DNA of 23,071 bases from SKGA01 sp051819745 (GCA_051819745.1 JBNJGO010000012.1:1-23071); one strand, 5' to 3'. Positions 16,261-22,946 are shown, numbered from the stretch's first letter. A program made the numbers and translations. Notes: generated by a model not told the origin, from the sequence alone.

Positions 16261-16274
16261 AATAACAAGTTATT
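16261..16274. promoter_or_regulatory. Palindrome at the presumed transcription start of the PLP-protein gene
   Basis: AATAAC-AA-GTTATT is a perfect 6-2-6 inverted repeat, placed 8 bases before ATG 16252 and just downstream of a TATA element (TATTTATAA on the minus strand, about 16282-16291). A repressor bound here would cover the transcription start. This is inference from position. Confidence 0.35.
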
Positions 16275-16401
16275 CTCTTCAGTATTATAAATATTGTGAT
16301 ACTCTCTTACAGTCTAAACATCAACAGTATTTCTTTAAGTAGAACTTTGTAAGTACTATTGTAGGTGATTTAAGAAAAACATACTGCTCAAGAATAAATA
16401 T

Positions 16402-16428
16402 AATTAAAAAAAAATAAAAATAAAAAAC
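16402..16428 (-). terminator. T-tract terminator after the lipoprotein gene
   Basis: On the transcribed (minus) strand, about 26 bases after the lipoprotein stop, the sequence is nearly all T: T6, T5 and T9 runs separated by single As or a short AT stretch. This is typical of archaeal factor-independent termination. Confidence 0.6.
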
Positions 16429-16432
16429 CAAC

Positions 16433-16454
16433 TTACTTGATCACATTACTTGAT
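16433..16454. repeat. Short direct repeat at the 3' end of the lipoprotein gene
   Basis: TTACTTGAT occurs at 16433-16441 and 16446-16454, a period of 13, the second copy touching the stop codon. Small and possibly a slippage product. Confidence 0.5.
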
Positions 16455-17710
16455 TAGCTTATGAATACTGGAGGTCTGTTCACATCGTTAACGGTGATAG
16501 AAACATCTTCGCTAACTTCTGATTCTTCATCACTAACAGTTACAGTAACAGTATATTCTCCAGCATCCTCGTATGTGGTTGTGTATTCTGTGGAAGTCAT
16601 GAATCCTTCAACGGTAATATCGAGATCTTCACTGTCTTCATCACTTGCTTCAATTGGAAGCGTGATTGTTTCTCCTTCATCCACAACAATATCTTCCATT
16701 GGTTCTAGAACTGGCGGTTGGTTAATATCTTCAACTTTAACCTTGACTGTTTCACGAACAGTACTTTCACCATCGGTTACAGTCACTTCAAGTTCGTATG
16801 TTCCAATATCTTCGCTGGTTGTTGTCCACGTACCACTTTCATCAAATTGAGGTGGATACTTGATACTTAATGCATCTCCATCAGGATCCATTGCATCCAC
16901 TGTTAGCGAAACAGTTTCTCCTTCATTAACTGTAATGTCTTGAATAGGATTTACCACTGGAGCTCTGTTGGTGTCGGTAATTACTAATTCCATTGTTGTC
17001 GAACTTTCTCGCTTATCATCAGTTGCAGTGATTGTTAAGTCGTAAGTTCCAGCGTCATCGTAATCTGTTTCTGCTTTCAACGTATCCATAAAACCTTCTA
17101 CTTCATATGAGATGTCGTCTCCTTCTTTATCATAGAATTCACATGGAATGTCCATAATTTCTCCTTCGGACACTTTGAATTCTTCAGGACATTCAATTAC
17201 AGGTGGTTTGTTCATAGGTGTTACTTCAATTTTAACTTGCTGAGTGGTTTCTAAAACGCCATCGCTTGCAGTAATATCAACAATATATGTTCCTTCGTCT
17301 CCTTCAACTGGAGTCCATGTTCCCTCTTCAGAAACGGGATTTGAGTAAGTGTAGGAAATAATATCCCCATCAGGATCTTTTGCTTCGAATCCGCTTAAAT
17401 CAACTGTTTCTCCTTCTTTTACAGTTACACTCACGAATTCTTCTTCAACTTCGCTTTCTGTTTCTCCGGTAGTTTCTTCTTGTTCGCTAGATTCAGATTC
17501 TTGCGATGTATCTTCAGTATCGTTTACAGAAGCATCATCTTCAAATTCCTCTTCTGGTGTTGTGTTGGTGGTTTGATTAGCAAATGGATCTTCCAATTCG
17601 AGATCGATTGGTTCAGATACATTTTGATCTGCAGTATATGTATCAATTACACTGCATGACGTTAGCCCGATTAATGCTACTAGTATTACTATTACTGGAA
17701 TAAATTTCAT
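16454..17710 (-). CDS. Lipoprotein with four tandem Ig/cadherin-like repeats
   Basis: A 418-residue exported protein. The signal sequence (1-18) ends in a lipobox L16-T17-S18-C19, so the mature protein should be lipid-anchored by Cys19. Residues 20-95 are a Glu/Thr/Ser-rich, strongly acidic stalk. Four beta-sandwich repeats of about 80 residues follow (roughly 95-165, 170-250, 252-330, 332-412). Each has a V-x-E-G-E start, a D-x-D/E-G/S-D motif and a G-T/E-Y strand (Tyr corner), and they are joined by N-x-P/A-P-V linkers, as in PKD/cadherin-like surface repeats. The chain stops at NRPPVFIS, which is the linker that elsewhere opens a new repeat. GGTGATAT four bases before the ATG is a good ribosome-binding site. 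No membrane helix is present apart from the signal. A role in surface adhesion or cell-wall contact is inferred. Confidence 0.78.
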   Translation of the reverse strand: MKFIPVIVILVALIGLTSCSVIDTYTADQNVSEPIDLELEDPFANQTTNTTPEEEFEDDASVNDTEDTSQESESSEQEETTGETESEVEEEFVSVTVKEGETVDLSGFEAKDPDGDIISYTYSNPVSEEGTWTPVEGDEGTYIVDITASDGVLETTQQVKIEVTPMNKPPVIECPEEFKVSEGEIMDIPCEFYDKEGDDISYEVEGFMDTLKAETDYDDAGTYDLTITATDDKRESSTTMELVITDTNRAPVVNPIQDITVNEGETVSLTVDAMDPDGDALSIKYPPQFDESGTWTTTSEDIGTYELEVTVTDGESTVRETVKVKVEDINQPPVLEPMEDIVVDEGETITLPIEASDEDSEDLDITVEGFMTSTEYTTTYEDAGEYTVTVTVSDEESEVSEDVSITVNDVNRPPVFIS

Positions 17711-17757
17711 AATTATATCACCTATAATTTATTTTTGCTTCTTTTCCCCACCTCTAC

Positions 17758-17766
17758 TTATAAAAA
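17758..17766 (-). promoter_or_regulatory. TATA box of the lipoprotein gene
   Basis: TTTTTATAA on the minus strand, about 50 bases before the ATG at 17710, leaving a leader that contains the GGTGAT ribosome-binding site. Confidence 0.5.
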
Positions 17767-17771
17767 GAGCA

Positions 17772-17788
17772 ACTATAACACGTATAGT
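17772..17788. promoter_or_regulatory. Inverted repeat ACTATA-N5-TATAGT upstream of the lipoprotein TATA box
   Basis: A perfect 6-bp dyad directly upstream of the lipoprotein promoter, in the position of an activator site. A second copy with a 7-base spacer lies at 17873-17891. Confidence 0.4.
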
Positions 17789-17872
17789 ATCTGCGCCTTT
17801 TTAATATTTTCTATTTCTAAGTAGATACAAGTACTGTTTTGCTGTTTTTGTAGGTTGTTTGCTTTGTTAGAT

Positions 17873-17891
17873 ACTATATTTGGTGTATAGT
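17873..17891. promoter_or_regulatory. Inverted repeat ACTATA-N7-TATAGT upstream of the Cys-rich gene
   Basis: Same half-sites as 17772-17788, located about 32 bases before the TATA box of the divergent Cys-rich gene. The 280-base region 17711-17990 otherwise holds only the two promoters. Confidence 0.4.
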
Positions 17892-17922
17892 TACTTTTAT
17901 CAGCAACTATTAAACAAAAAAC

Positions 17923-17930
17923 TATATAAA
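17923..17930 (+). promoter_or_regulatory. TATA box of the Cys-rich small protein gene
   Basis: TATATAAA, about 65 bases before ATG 17991; the transcript would have a leader of about 35 bases ending in the GAGGTG ribosome-binding site (17977-17982). Confidence 0.5.
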
Positions 17931-17990
17931 TGATAACTAATATAGATATGTGTATACTGTTTTAACAATGTTTAACGAGGTGTTGTGATT

Positions 17991-18200
17991 ATGTGCGAAT
18001 ATCATTGTAAAGGGCTTTGCTTCCATCCAGACAAAATTTCAGAAAACCAACTCGCTGTCAAATGTGATGTTCACTCTTGCGAATCATGTACTAACACTTC
18101 ATGGCAACAAAAAATGATCCGGGTAGAACAAAAAAATATTTCTATACTATTACATTTAGCGAGGACTGCTCTTCACGAATCAACACCTTCGGATAATTAA
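17991..18200 (+). CDS. Small cysteine-rich, probably metal-binding protein (69 aa)
   Basis: A 69-residue protein with six cysteines in its first half: Cys2, 6 and 10 (C-x3-C-x3-C) and Cys25, 30 and 33 (C-x4-C-x2-C), together with His5, 12 and 28. This arrangement could hold a zinc site or an iron-sulfur cluster; I do not recognise a named family. The second half (about 40-69) is a single amphipathic helix followed by a polar end. No signal peptide. ATG 17991 is chosen because GAGGTG lies 8 bases upstream; an in-frame GTG at 17985 is too close to that site. It is transcribed divergently from the lipoprotein gene, with matching inverted repeats before both promoters, which hints at shared control. 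Confidence 0.65.
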   Translation: MCEYHCKGLCFHPDKISENQLAVKCDVHSCESCTNTSWQQKMIRVEQKNISILLHLARTALHESTPSDN

Positions 18201-18229
18201 AAAATAATTCTATTTTTTTTGTTGTTTGA

Positions 18230-19303
18230 TTAGTTCTTTTTCTTCAAAGACTTTTTAGAACTTTTTTTACTTCTTGTCTTGGTTGTTTTTTGACGCTTAG
18301 GTTTCTTTGTCGTGGTTTTCTTCTTTTTAAATGATGCTTTTTTTCGAGACTCTTTTTGAGAGGTGTTTGATTTCGCAGTTTTTCTTGTTGTTGGCTTACG
18401 AACAGATCTTTTATTGTTTGCTTGTTTTTTTGTTTTCGTAATCTTCTTTGTCGCATCATTATTTGCTTTTTGCTTCGTATTTCGTTTAGAACTGTCTTGA
18501 AAACTATCTTTAGATGTTATTGCAAAAAACAATGAGACTAAAGCTATTATGATTGGCACTGTGAAATATTGCTGTGCAAATGTCATGATTGTTGTTATTG
18601 CTAATGATTCACCGAAAGCCATAATAAATGGTAATAATAATAGTCCAATTACAATCATAATCCCTATTCGAGCAAAAAATAACACTATAATGTTACCGAG
18701 AACAGACCAGAATTTGTTATTCACCAATTGAATACTTCGTCGTATCGCCTTGAAATAAGAGATATTTTCAAATAATACAACAAAAGGAGTGAATGTAATA
18801 TATGATGAGATAATTAAAAGACTAGCGACAATCATCAACGTGACGATAACTCCGCCTAAACCTCCTATAACAATACCTAAAACACTTCCTGCCGGTGCTA
18901 ATAAATAAATACCATAAAATAACAAACCAACAATACCTGTGGGGATTAAGGCCAATATCGTTGCAATGACAAATCCTACTGTCATGAGGATGATCGTAAC
19001 GAATAAAGGAATAAATCTTGATAGTAAGAATGACCCTGCATCTCCTAAAGAGATTTTTTTGTTCTTGAAAAAATATTCAAACGACCAATAGGATATGGTT
19101 ATGAAATACGCGAGAGAAACCAATGCGGATACTATACTGATAAGGATTATTGCTGTAGTATTTTGATATGCTTTTTCAAACAAATACGTGAAAAACAAAG
19201 GTATTGTAAGGATTACTGTTGCGATTAAAATTGGAAGCCATTTTGCAAAAAGCGTTCTAAAACCATTAGCTAAAATAAGTCCTGGTTGCATTTCATGTCT
19301 CAT
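18230..19303 (-). CDS. Polytopic membrane protein with Lys/Arg-rich C-terminal tail
   Basis: A 357-residue protein. Residues 1-262 hold about six transmembrane helices (near 22-42, 50-72, 97-120, 125-165, 203-228 and 236-262) and a conserved-looking loop YFKAIRRSIQLV (183-194) before helix 5, as in the loosely related GPDPase-membrane-domain/DUF975 class of membrane proteins. Residues 265-357 are a hydrophilic tail in which 39 of 93 residues are Lys or Arg, mixed with Thr, Ser, Asn and Gln, resembling histone H1 or bacterial AlgP tails. By the positive-inside rule the tail should be cytosolic, where it could bind DNA, RNA or acidic lipids. GAGGT lies 9 bases before ATG 19303. The gene converges with the Cys-rich gene, 29 bases apart. 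Function unknown. Confidence 0.7.
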   Translation of the reverse strand: MRHEMQPGLILANGFRTLFAKWLPILIATVILTIPLFFTYLFEKAYQNTTAIILISIVSALVSLAYFITISYWSFEYFFKNKKISLGDAGSFLLSRFIPLFVTIILMTVGFVIATILALIPTGIVGLLFYGIYLLAPAGSVLGIVIGGLGGVIVTLMIVASLLIISSYITFTPFVVLFENISYFKAIRRSIQLVNNKFWSVLGNIIVLFFARIGIMIVIGLLLLPFIMAFGESLAITTIMTFAQQYFTVPIIIALVSLFFAITSKDSFQDSSKRNTKQKANNDATKKITKTKKQANNKRSVRKPTTRKTAKSNTSQKESRKKASFKKKKTTTKKPKRQKTTKTRSKKSSKKSLKKKN

Positions 19304-19435
19304 AAATATATACCTCGATTAATTTTTTTATTTTGAACTTTTGTTGGATGTTATTATTAGTGTGTAAAAGAACAATCATTGTATTTTATAATTCTTACGG
19401 AAAAAATATTGTAACTTACCACAATAAACTAAATG

Positions 19436-19452
19436 TTTAGGTTTTCTTGCAA
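19436..19452 (+). promoter_or_regulatory. Second copy of the 17-base promoter-upstream motif
   Basis: TTTAGGTTTTCTTGCAA matches 14100-14116 at 16 of 17 bases. It lies about 41 bases before the TATA box of the pilin-like gene. The rest of the 237-base gap 19304-19540 shows only that promoter. Confidence 0.3.
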
Positions 19453-19493
19453 TAAAAAAGCCATATTGTGTTTAACGAGCTATTAAGAATAAA

Positions 19494-19501
19494 TTTATAA
19501 A
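19494..19501 (+). promoter_or_regulatory. TATA box of the pilin-like gene
   Basis: TTTATAAA, predicting transcription start near 19525, before the GAGGTG site at 19549-19554. Confidence 0.5.
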
Positions 19502-19540
19502 TCATCTCATGTTGTATATGGTTATAGTTCGATAATCTAT

Positions 19541-20065
19541 TTGATAAAGAGGTGTTACTTCATACTATTTTTTAAACAATCAGGATCTCGCCAACGAAAA
19601 GGTCAAGCTGCGCTCGAGTATTTAACGACGTATGGCTGGGCTTTCATTGTAATTCTCGCTTCAGTAGGGGTTCTTGCTTATTTTGGATTCTTGAATCCTA
19701 GCAAATACATTCCAGAAAGCTGCGACTTTGGCGAACAACTCCGTTGTGAAGATCATTATTTGGATGATGACGGGCTGATGAAACTTCGTTTGAAAAATAA
19801 TTTTCAAGAAGATATTGAAGTGTCAAATGTTACCTTATTGAGTTCAGAACTAGAAGATAATGATATTGATGGTTTCTCTGGGGAGGTCATTCCTGAGGGT
19901 GATATTACAAAAGTAGATTTTACTATCGAAGATGCTTCTTTTAACACAAAACGAAAACAAAATATTCCTGTCTTACTAACCTTCCGGCGTGAAGGTAGTC
20001 CGATATATCATAATATTACTGGAACTGTTTTTACCAAAGTGTCTGAATCTGACCTTCTTAATTGA
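19541..20065 (+). CDS. Class III signal peptide (pilin-like) protein
   Basis: Secreted or pilus-type protein with an archaeal class III signal: basic SRQRKG followed by QAALEYL and a hydrophobic helix (WAFIVILASVGVLAYFGF). A prepilin peptidase would cut after the Gly, and the helix would form the pilus core or membrane anchor. The C-terminal domain (about 110 residues) is an acidic beta-rich domain with two Cys close together near the start (ESCDFGEQLRC), likely a disulfide. Start choice is uncertain. TTG 19541 is the only canonical in-frame start but lies before the GAGGTG ribosome-binding site (19549-19554). The codon at the ideal spacing after it is ATA (19562-19564), giving a shorter leader. 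The type I/II pilus machinery is not in this window. Confidence 0.75.
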   Translation: MIKRCYFILFFKQSGSRQRKGQAALEYLTTYGWAFIVILASVGVLAYFGFLNPSKYIPESCDFGEQLRCEDHYLDDDGLMKLRLKNNFQEDIEVSNVTLLSSELEDNDIDGFSGEVIPEGDITKVDFTIEDASFNTKRKQNIPVLLTFRREGSPIYHNITGTVFTKVSESDLLN

Positions 20066-20097
20066 AGAATACTCGTTTCGTCGTAACTATTGAGGAA

Positions 20098-20110
20098 ATA
20101 TTTATAAATA
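20098..20110 (+). promoter_or_regulatory. TATA box of the ParA-like gene
   Basis: ATATTTATAAATA, centred about 46 bases before ATG 20151, giving a short leader of roughly 20 bases. Confidence 0.5.
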
Positions 20111-20150
20111 CCTCCTTTCTCTGTTTGGTCCTAAAGGTCGTGTGATACGT

Positions 20151-20963
20151 ATGAGAAAATTATGCATAATAAACAGAAAAGGTGGCGTCGGTAAAACAAC
20201 AACTGCAGTTAATGTCGCTTCGAAACTTGCTATGTGGGGGCGAAAAGTTCTTCTTGTTGATCTCGATCCACAAGGTAATATAGGACAGTCCTTACATCAT
20301 ACTTACAATCATACTATTTATTCGTTGTTTACTTCGAAACAACCACTTCACTCTTGCATCCATCAACTTGGAAAAAACCTTGATATTATTCCAAGCGATG
20401 AAACACTAACCAAAATAGAAGCAAATCTTAACAATAACATGAAAGAAGGAAAACTTCTACACTCAGCATTATCTGAAATTTCAGAGTATGATTATATTTT
20501 ATTTGATTGCGCGCCATCACTCAATCTTATCAATCAAAACGCGATGTTATTTTGTGATGAGGCAATACTTCCTGTAAGTACTCAACATCTTTCTCTTCAA
20601 GCCCTAACAACTATGATTGAAGCCATAGACCATGTCAACACGCATTATGACCATGATTTACAACCTTCTTATATTGTTCCAACTCTTCACGATAAACGAA
20701 ATAAATCGAATAAGACTGTTCACAAAAAAATCCGAGACTTATATGGTGATAAGGTAACGGCTCCAATACGAATAAACGCTCGACTTTCAGAAGCTCCCAA
20801 CGCGGGAAAATCTATATTCACTTATGATAGCTCATCAAGAGGTGCAAAAGATTATGAAGTGCTTGCACGACAAATACTTGATGATGAAAAACGATTCGAT
20901 AAAGCAAAAGAGCCCATTAGTCTACGAGTGCAACGTATGATGGCAGATGTGGATGTTGATTAA
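20151..20963 (+). CDS. ParA/Soj-family ATPase, orphan
   Basis: A deviant-Walker P-loop ATPase of 270 residues that should dimerise on ATP and bind DNA or a surface to position cargo. Motifs: KGGVGKTT (10-17) with the signature lysine Lys10, LLVDLDPQGN near 34-43, the Walker B-like ILFDCAPSLN near 117-126, and later the family IRINARLSEAP near 205-215. The C-terminus is a charged helix. No parB, centromere-like repeat, or MinE/MipZ partner lies nearby, so chromosome segregation, plasmid partition or pilus positioning are all open. ATG 20151 is chosen; GTG 20142 is an alternative that adds three residues. Arginine is encoded mostly by CGA (8 of 12), as in neighbouring genes, so it does not look recently acquired. 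Confidence 0.85.
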   Translation: MRKLCIINRKGGVGKTTTAVNVASKLAMWGRKVLLVDLDPQGNIGQSLHHTYNHTIYSLFTSKQPLHSCIHQLGKNLDIIPSDETLTKIEANLNNNMKEGKLLHSALSEISEYDYILFDCAPSLNLINQNAMLFCDEAILPVSTQHLSLQALTTMIEAIDHVNTHYDHDLQPSYIVPTLHDKRNKSNKTVHKKIRDLYGDKVTAPIRINARLSEAPNAGKSIFTYDSSSRGAKDYEVLARQILDDEKRFDKAKEPISLRVQRMMADVDVD

Positions 20964-21048
20964 AAACAACAAATACTTATTTATTCATATTTTTATTTTT
21001 TCTTGATATTTTTCAAACCGTAATATTTACGATATGTTCACCTAAATT

Positions 21049-21056
21049 TTTTTTAA
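21049..21056 (+). promoter_or_regulatory. TATA box of the membrane OB-fold gene
   Basis: A T-run followed by TTTTTAAT, centred about 26 bases before ATG 21080; no ribosome-binding site, so a leaderless mRNA is likely. Confidence 0.45.
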
Positions 21057-21079
21057 TACTTATTCTATTCTTTTATAAT

Positions 21080-21406
21080 ATGAAAGAAAAGACACTTACT
21101 TTAATCGCCCTTATAACAGGTTGTATAGGTTTTATCATACTTAGCAGTATTGTGATTTTGCAAAAACCCGCAGTACTAACATTTGAAAAAACAATTCCCG
21201 AAGACACCACTGTAAGTTTCAAAGGCATTGTTACAAAAGCAGATCAAACAGAATCAGGAACCCTGCTTACCATCAAACGAACCGTGAAAATAACAGGGTT
21301 TATTGATAGTTCGGTGCCCAAACAATTCATTGGACAACAAGCCAATATTACTGCAAAAAAATCAGATGATTTTTTAAGCATAGAACAACTGGATGTTCTA
21401 AATTAA
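21080..21406 (+). CDS. Membrane-anchored OB-fold-like small protein (108 aa)
   Basis: One N-terminal transmembrane helix or uncleaved signal (about 7-28) is followed by a compact beta-rich domain (about 40-106). Its strand order (TVSFKGIVTKAD, a Gly turn, TLLTIKRTVKITGFI, then FIGQQANITAKKSDDFLSIEQL) resembles the OB-fold domains of archaeal membrane-anchored 'nucleic-acid-binding OB-fold' proteins, in which a G-x-V-x strand, a basic strand and a final G-x-x-V-x-V-x-G pair form the barrel. The domain would face outside. Whether it binds nucleic acid is unproven. It is preceded by its own TATA box and lies 116 bases after the ParA gene. Confidence 0.6.
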   Translation: MKEKTLTLIALITGCIGFIILSSIVILQKPAVLTFEKTIPEDTTVSFKGIVTKADQTESGTLLTIKRTVKITGFIDSSVPKQFIGQQANITAKKSDDFLSIEQLDVLN

Positions 21407-21464
21407 CACCAAAAAATATTTGAAAAATAAGAAGTAAAAAAATAATAAAAACTAACTATTAGTA

Positions 21465-22898
21465 TTAATTACTAGTAGCTCCAATCCGAGATTTTCCTGA
21501 TTCGACAGTCTGTATTTTTCCACTTGAATTCTCGAAACGAGCCATGACTCTTGGAAGAGCAAGGTTTCCGATTATTTTTAACCTTGCTTTTGTCGAATAA
21601 GTAACAATTCTTTCTTCATATGCTTCAAGACTATCAAAATCCCATTTTATGATGGTCCCCTTATTTTCCGTTCTTACTATTTTTGAAGGGTCAACAGAAC
21701 CAACGGCATTATTCTTAAAAACTTGAGCGATAGCGGGAGCTTTATCAAGAAGACGAACATTGTAGAATGCTTTTCCAGTTCTATTCTTGATATATATCCT
21801 CACTTTCATTTCACTAACGCCTTCTTCATCCTTTCCAGTGACAATAACTTGCTTTTTAATCACGATCGGAGAACGGATGAGAAAATATCCTATGGTTGCA
21901 ATCACAGCAATGATAAGGAGGTATATTAGCGATCGATAATTGTTAGTGACGGTGATTACTGCTTCTTCGCTCGGAGTTAGTGTAACTTTCCAAGATTTAT
22001 GAGACATCTTTTCAGAATCACTTGCAGAAATATCAACACTTGTGAATATGCTCTCTATAAGTGAAATGTCTAAATCAGTCGTGACTGTTTTATTGATATT
22101 GCCATTATTTGTAACTGATGAAACTGTAGTTTTTTTAAAGAAAGATTTTGATGTGTTTACTTGCTCGCGATCAATATCTGCATAAGGTATGATATCATAA
22201 AATCTTTCAACTTTATTTATTGACTCATTATTGTAAAATAATTCCGCTTCCAATTCATATCCTTCGCCAGGTTCCGCGTCGTTAGGGAGGTCGAATCGAA
22301 ACTCAAGAGAACGTTCTTCCAATCGAGTTAATGGGAAACTTTTAGCTCCAGAAAAATGCTCTGCAGTTATTAGTAACTGTATAACATCCAAATCTCTTAG
22401 GTTCCTATTTCGAATACTTGTTTGAACGGATAGAGGATCTTTTGGATTGATATCCTCATCAAGACTAATACCTAAAGCGACAGAGGGTTTGTATTCAAGA
22501 AGTTGTTGTTCCATACTTTTGACTACTATTCGAAAAGAATCTTTAATTTCATCTCCATCTGCCGTATTAACTTCGAATGGAACGCTATATACTCCTGGTC
22601 CTCGAAAATTAGTGGGTTTTGGGCGGACTCTAAAATCAGTTGTCAATTTACTATTTCCATCAACTGCTATGCTTCGTTTACTATCTATAATCCAATTCAA
22701 GGATGTTATTGAAACGGTAAACACTTTACTGTCATCATCAGTGTTTTCAATCGTCAAATCATACTCTGCAGTCTCATCAAAGAAAATATGGTGAGATGAT
22801 GAATTAATAGGTTCTATGCTCACGCTTGAAGCGAATGCAGATGTGCTCGCTAAAACGAACAAAACAGCCAGTATTATAGTTACTTGTGTTATTTTCAT
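21465..22898 (-). CDS. Exported beta-sandwich protein with one membrane helix and a cytosolic DUF11-like domain
   Basis: A 477-residue protein. The signal sequence is at 1-23 (cleavage near AFA). Residues 24-320 contain beta-rich domains, the first two resembling NEW3/CARDB-type Ig-like sandwiches (28-128 and 135-240, with 'Y-D-L-T-I-E-N' and 'I-R-N-R-N' strands), and several N-x-S/T sequons. A transmembrane helix lies at 323-341, followed by a basic IKKQ. Residues 345-470 form another beta-sandwich (VRIYIKNRTGKAFYNVRLLDK), DUF11-like, which would be on the cytosolic side. The start is ATG 22898, since GGGGT lies 7 bases upstream; an ATG at 22919 precedes that site. TATA at 22935-22946. Similar in style to the protein at 2335-4227 but not a close copy. 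Function unknown. Confidence 0.7.
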   Translation of the reverse strand: MKITQVTIILAVLFVLASTSAFASSVSIEPINSSSHHIFFDETAEYDLTIENTDDDSKVFTVSITSLNWIIDSKRSIAVDGNSKLTTDFRVRPKPTNFRGPGVYSVPFEVNTADGDEIKDSFRIVVKSMEQQLLEYKPSVALGISLDEDINPKDPLSVQTSIRNRNLRDLDVIQLLITAEHFSGAKSFPLTRLEERSLEFRFDLPNDAEPGEGYELEAELFYNNESINKVERFYDIIPYADIDREQVNTSKSFFKKTTVSSVTNNGNINKTVTTDLDISLIESIFTSVDISASDSEKMSHKSWKVTLTPSEEAVITVTNNYRSLIYLLIIAVIATIGYFLIRSPIVIKKQVIVTGKDEEGVSEMKVRIYIKNRTGKAFYNVRLLDKAPAIAQVFKNNAVGSVDPSKIVRTENKGTIIKWDFDSLEAYEERIVTYSTKARLKIIGNLALPRVMARFENSSGKIQTVESGKSRIGATSN

Positions 22899-22934
22899 TG
22901 TTATTACCCCTAACATCAATGACATACTCTAAAG

Positions 22935-22946
22935 AATTTATAAAAG
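22935..22946 (-). promoter_or_regulatory. TATA box of the exported beta-sandwich gene
   Basis: CTTTTATAAATT on the minus strand, centred about 43 bases before ATG 22898, leaving a leader of about 16 bases with the GGGGT site. The final 125 bases of the window (22947-23071) hold nothing I can call. Confidence 0.5.

Noticed and set aside
16461..16850. 129-codon frame antisense to the lipoprotein gene
   Set aside because: Ser/Thr/Val repeats mirror the opposite-strand Ig repeats; no start signal or domain.
17969..19480. Shared TGTTTAACGAG before the Cys-rich gene (about 17969) and the pilin-like gene (about 19470)
   Set aside because: In the first it includes part of the ribosome-binding site, in the second it lies upstream of the TATA box; positions do not correspond, so chance is likely.
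19520..19540. tRNA-like T-loop sequence (GTTCGATAATC)
   Set aside because: Flanking bases do not form a T-stem and no acceptor or anticodon arm can be found; it lies in the pilin-like gene promoter.
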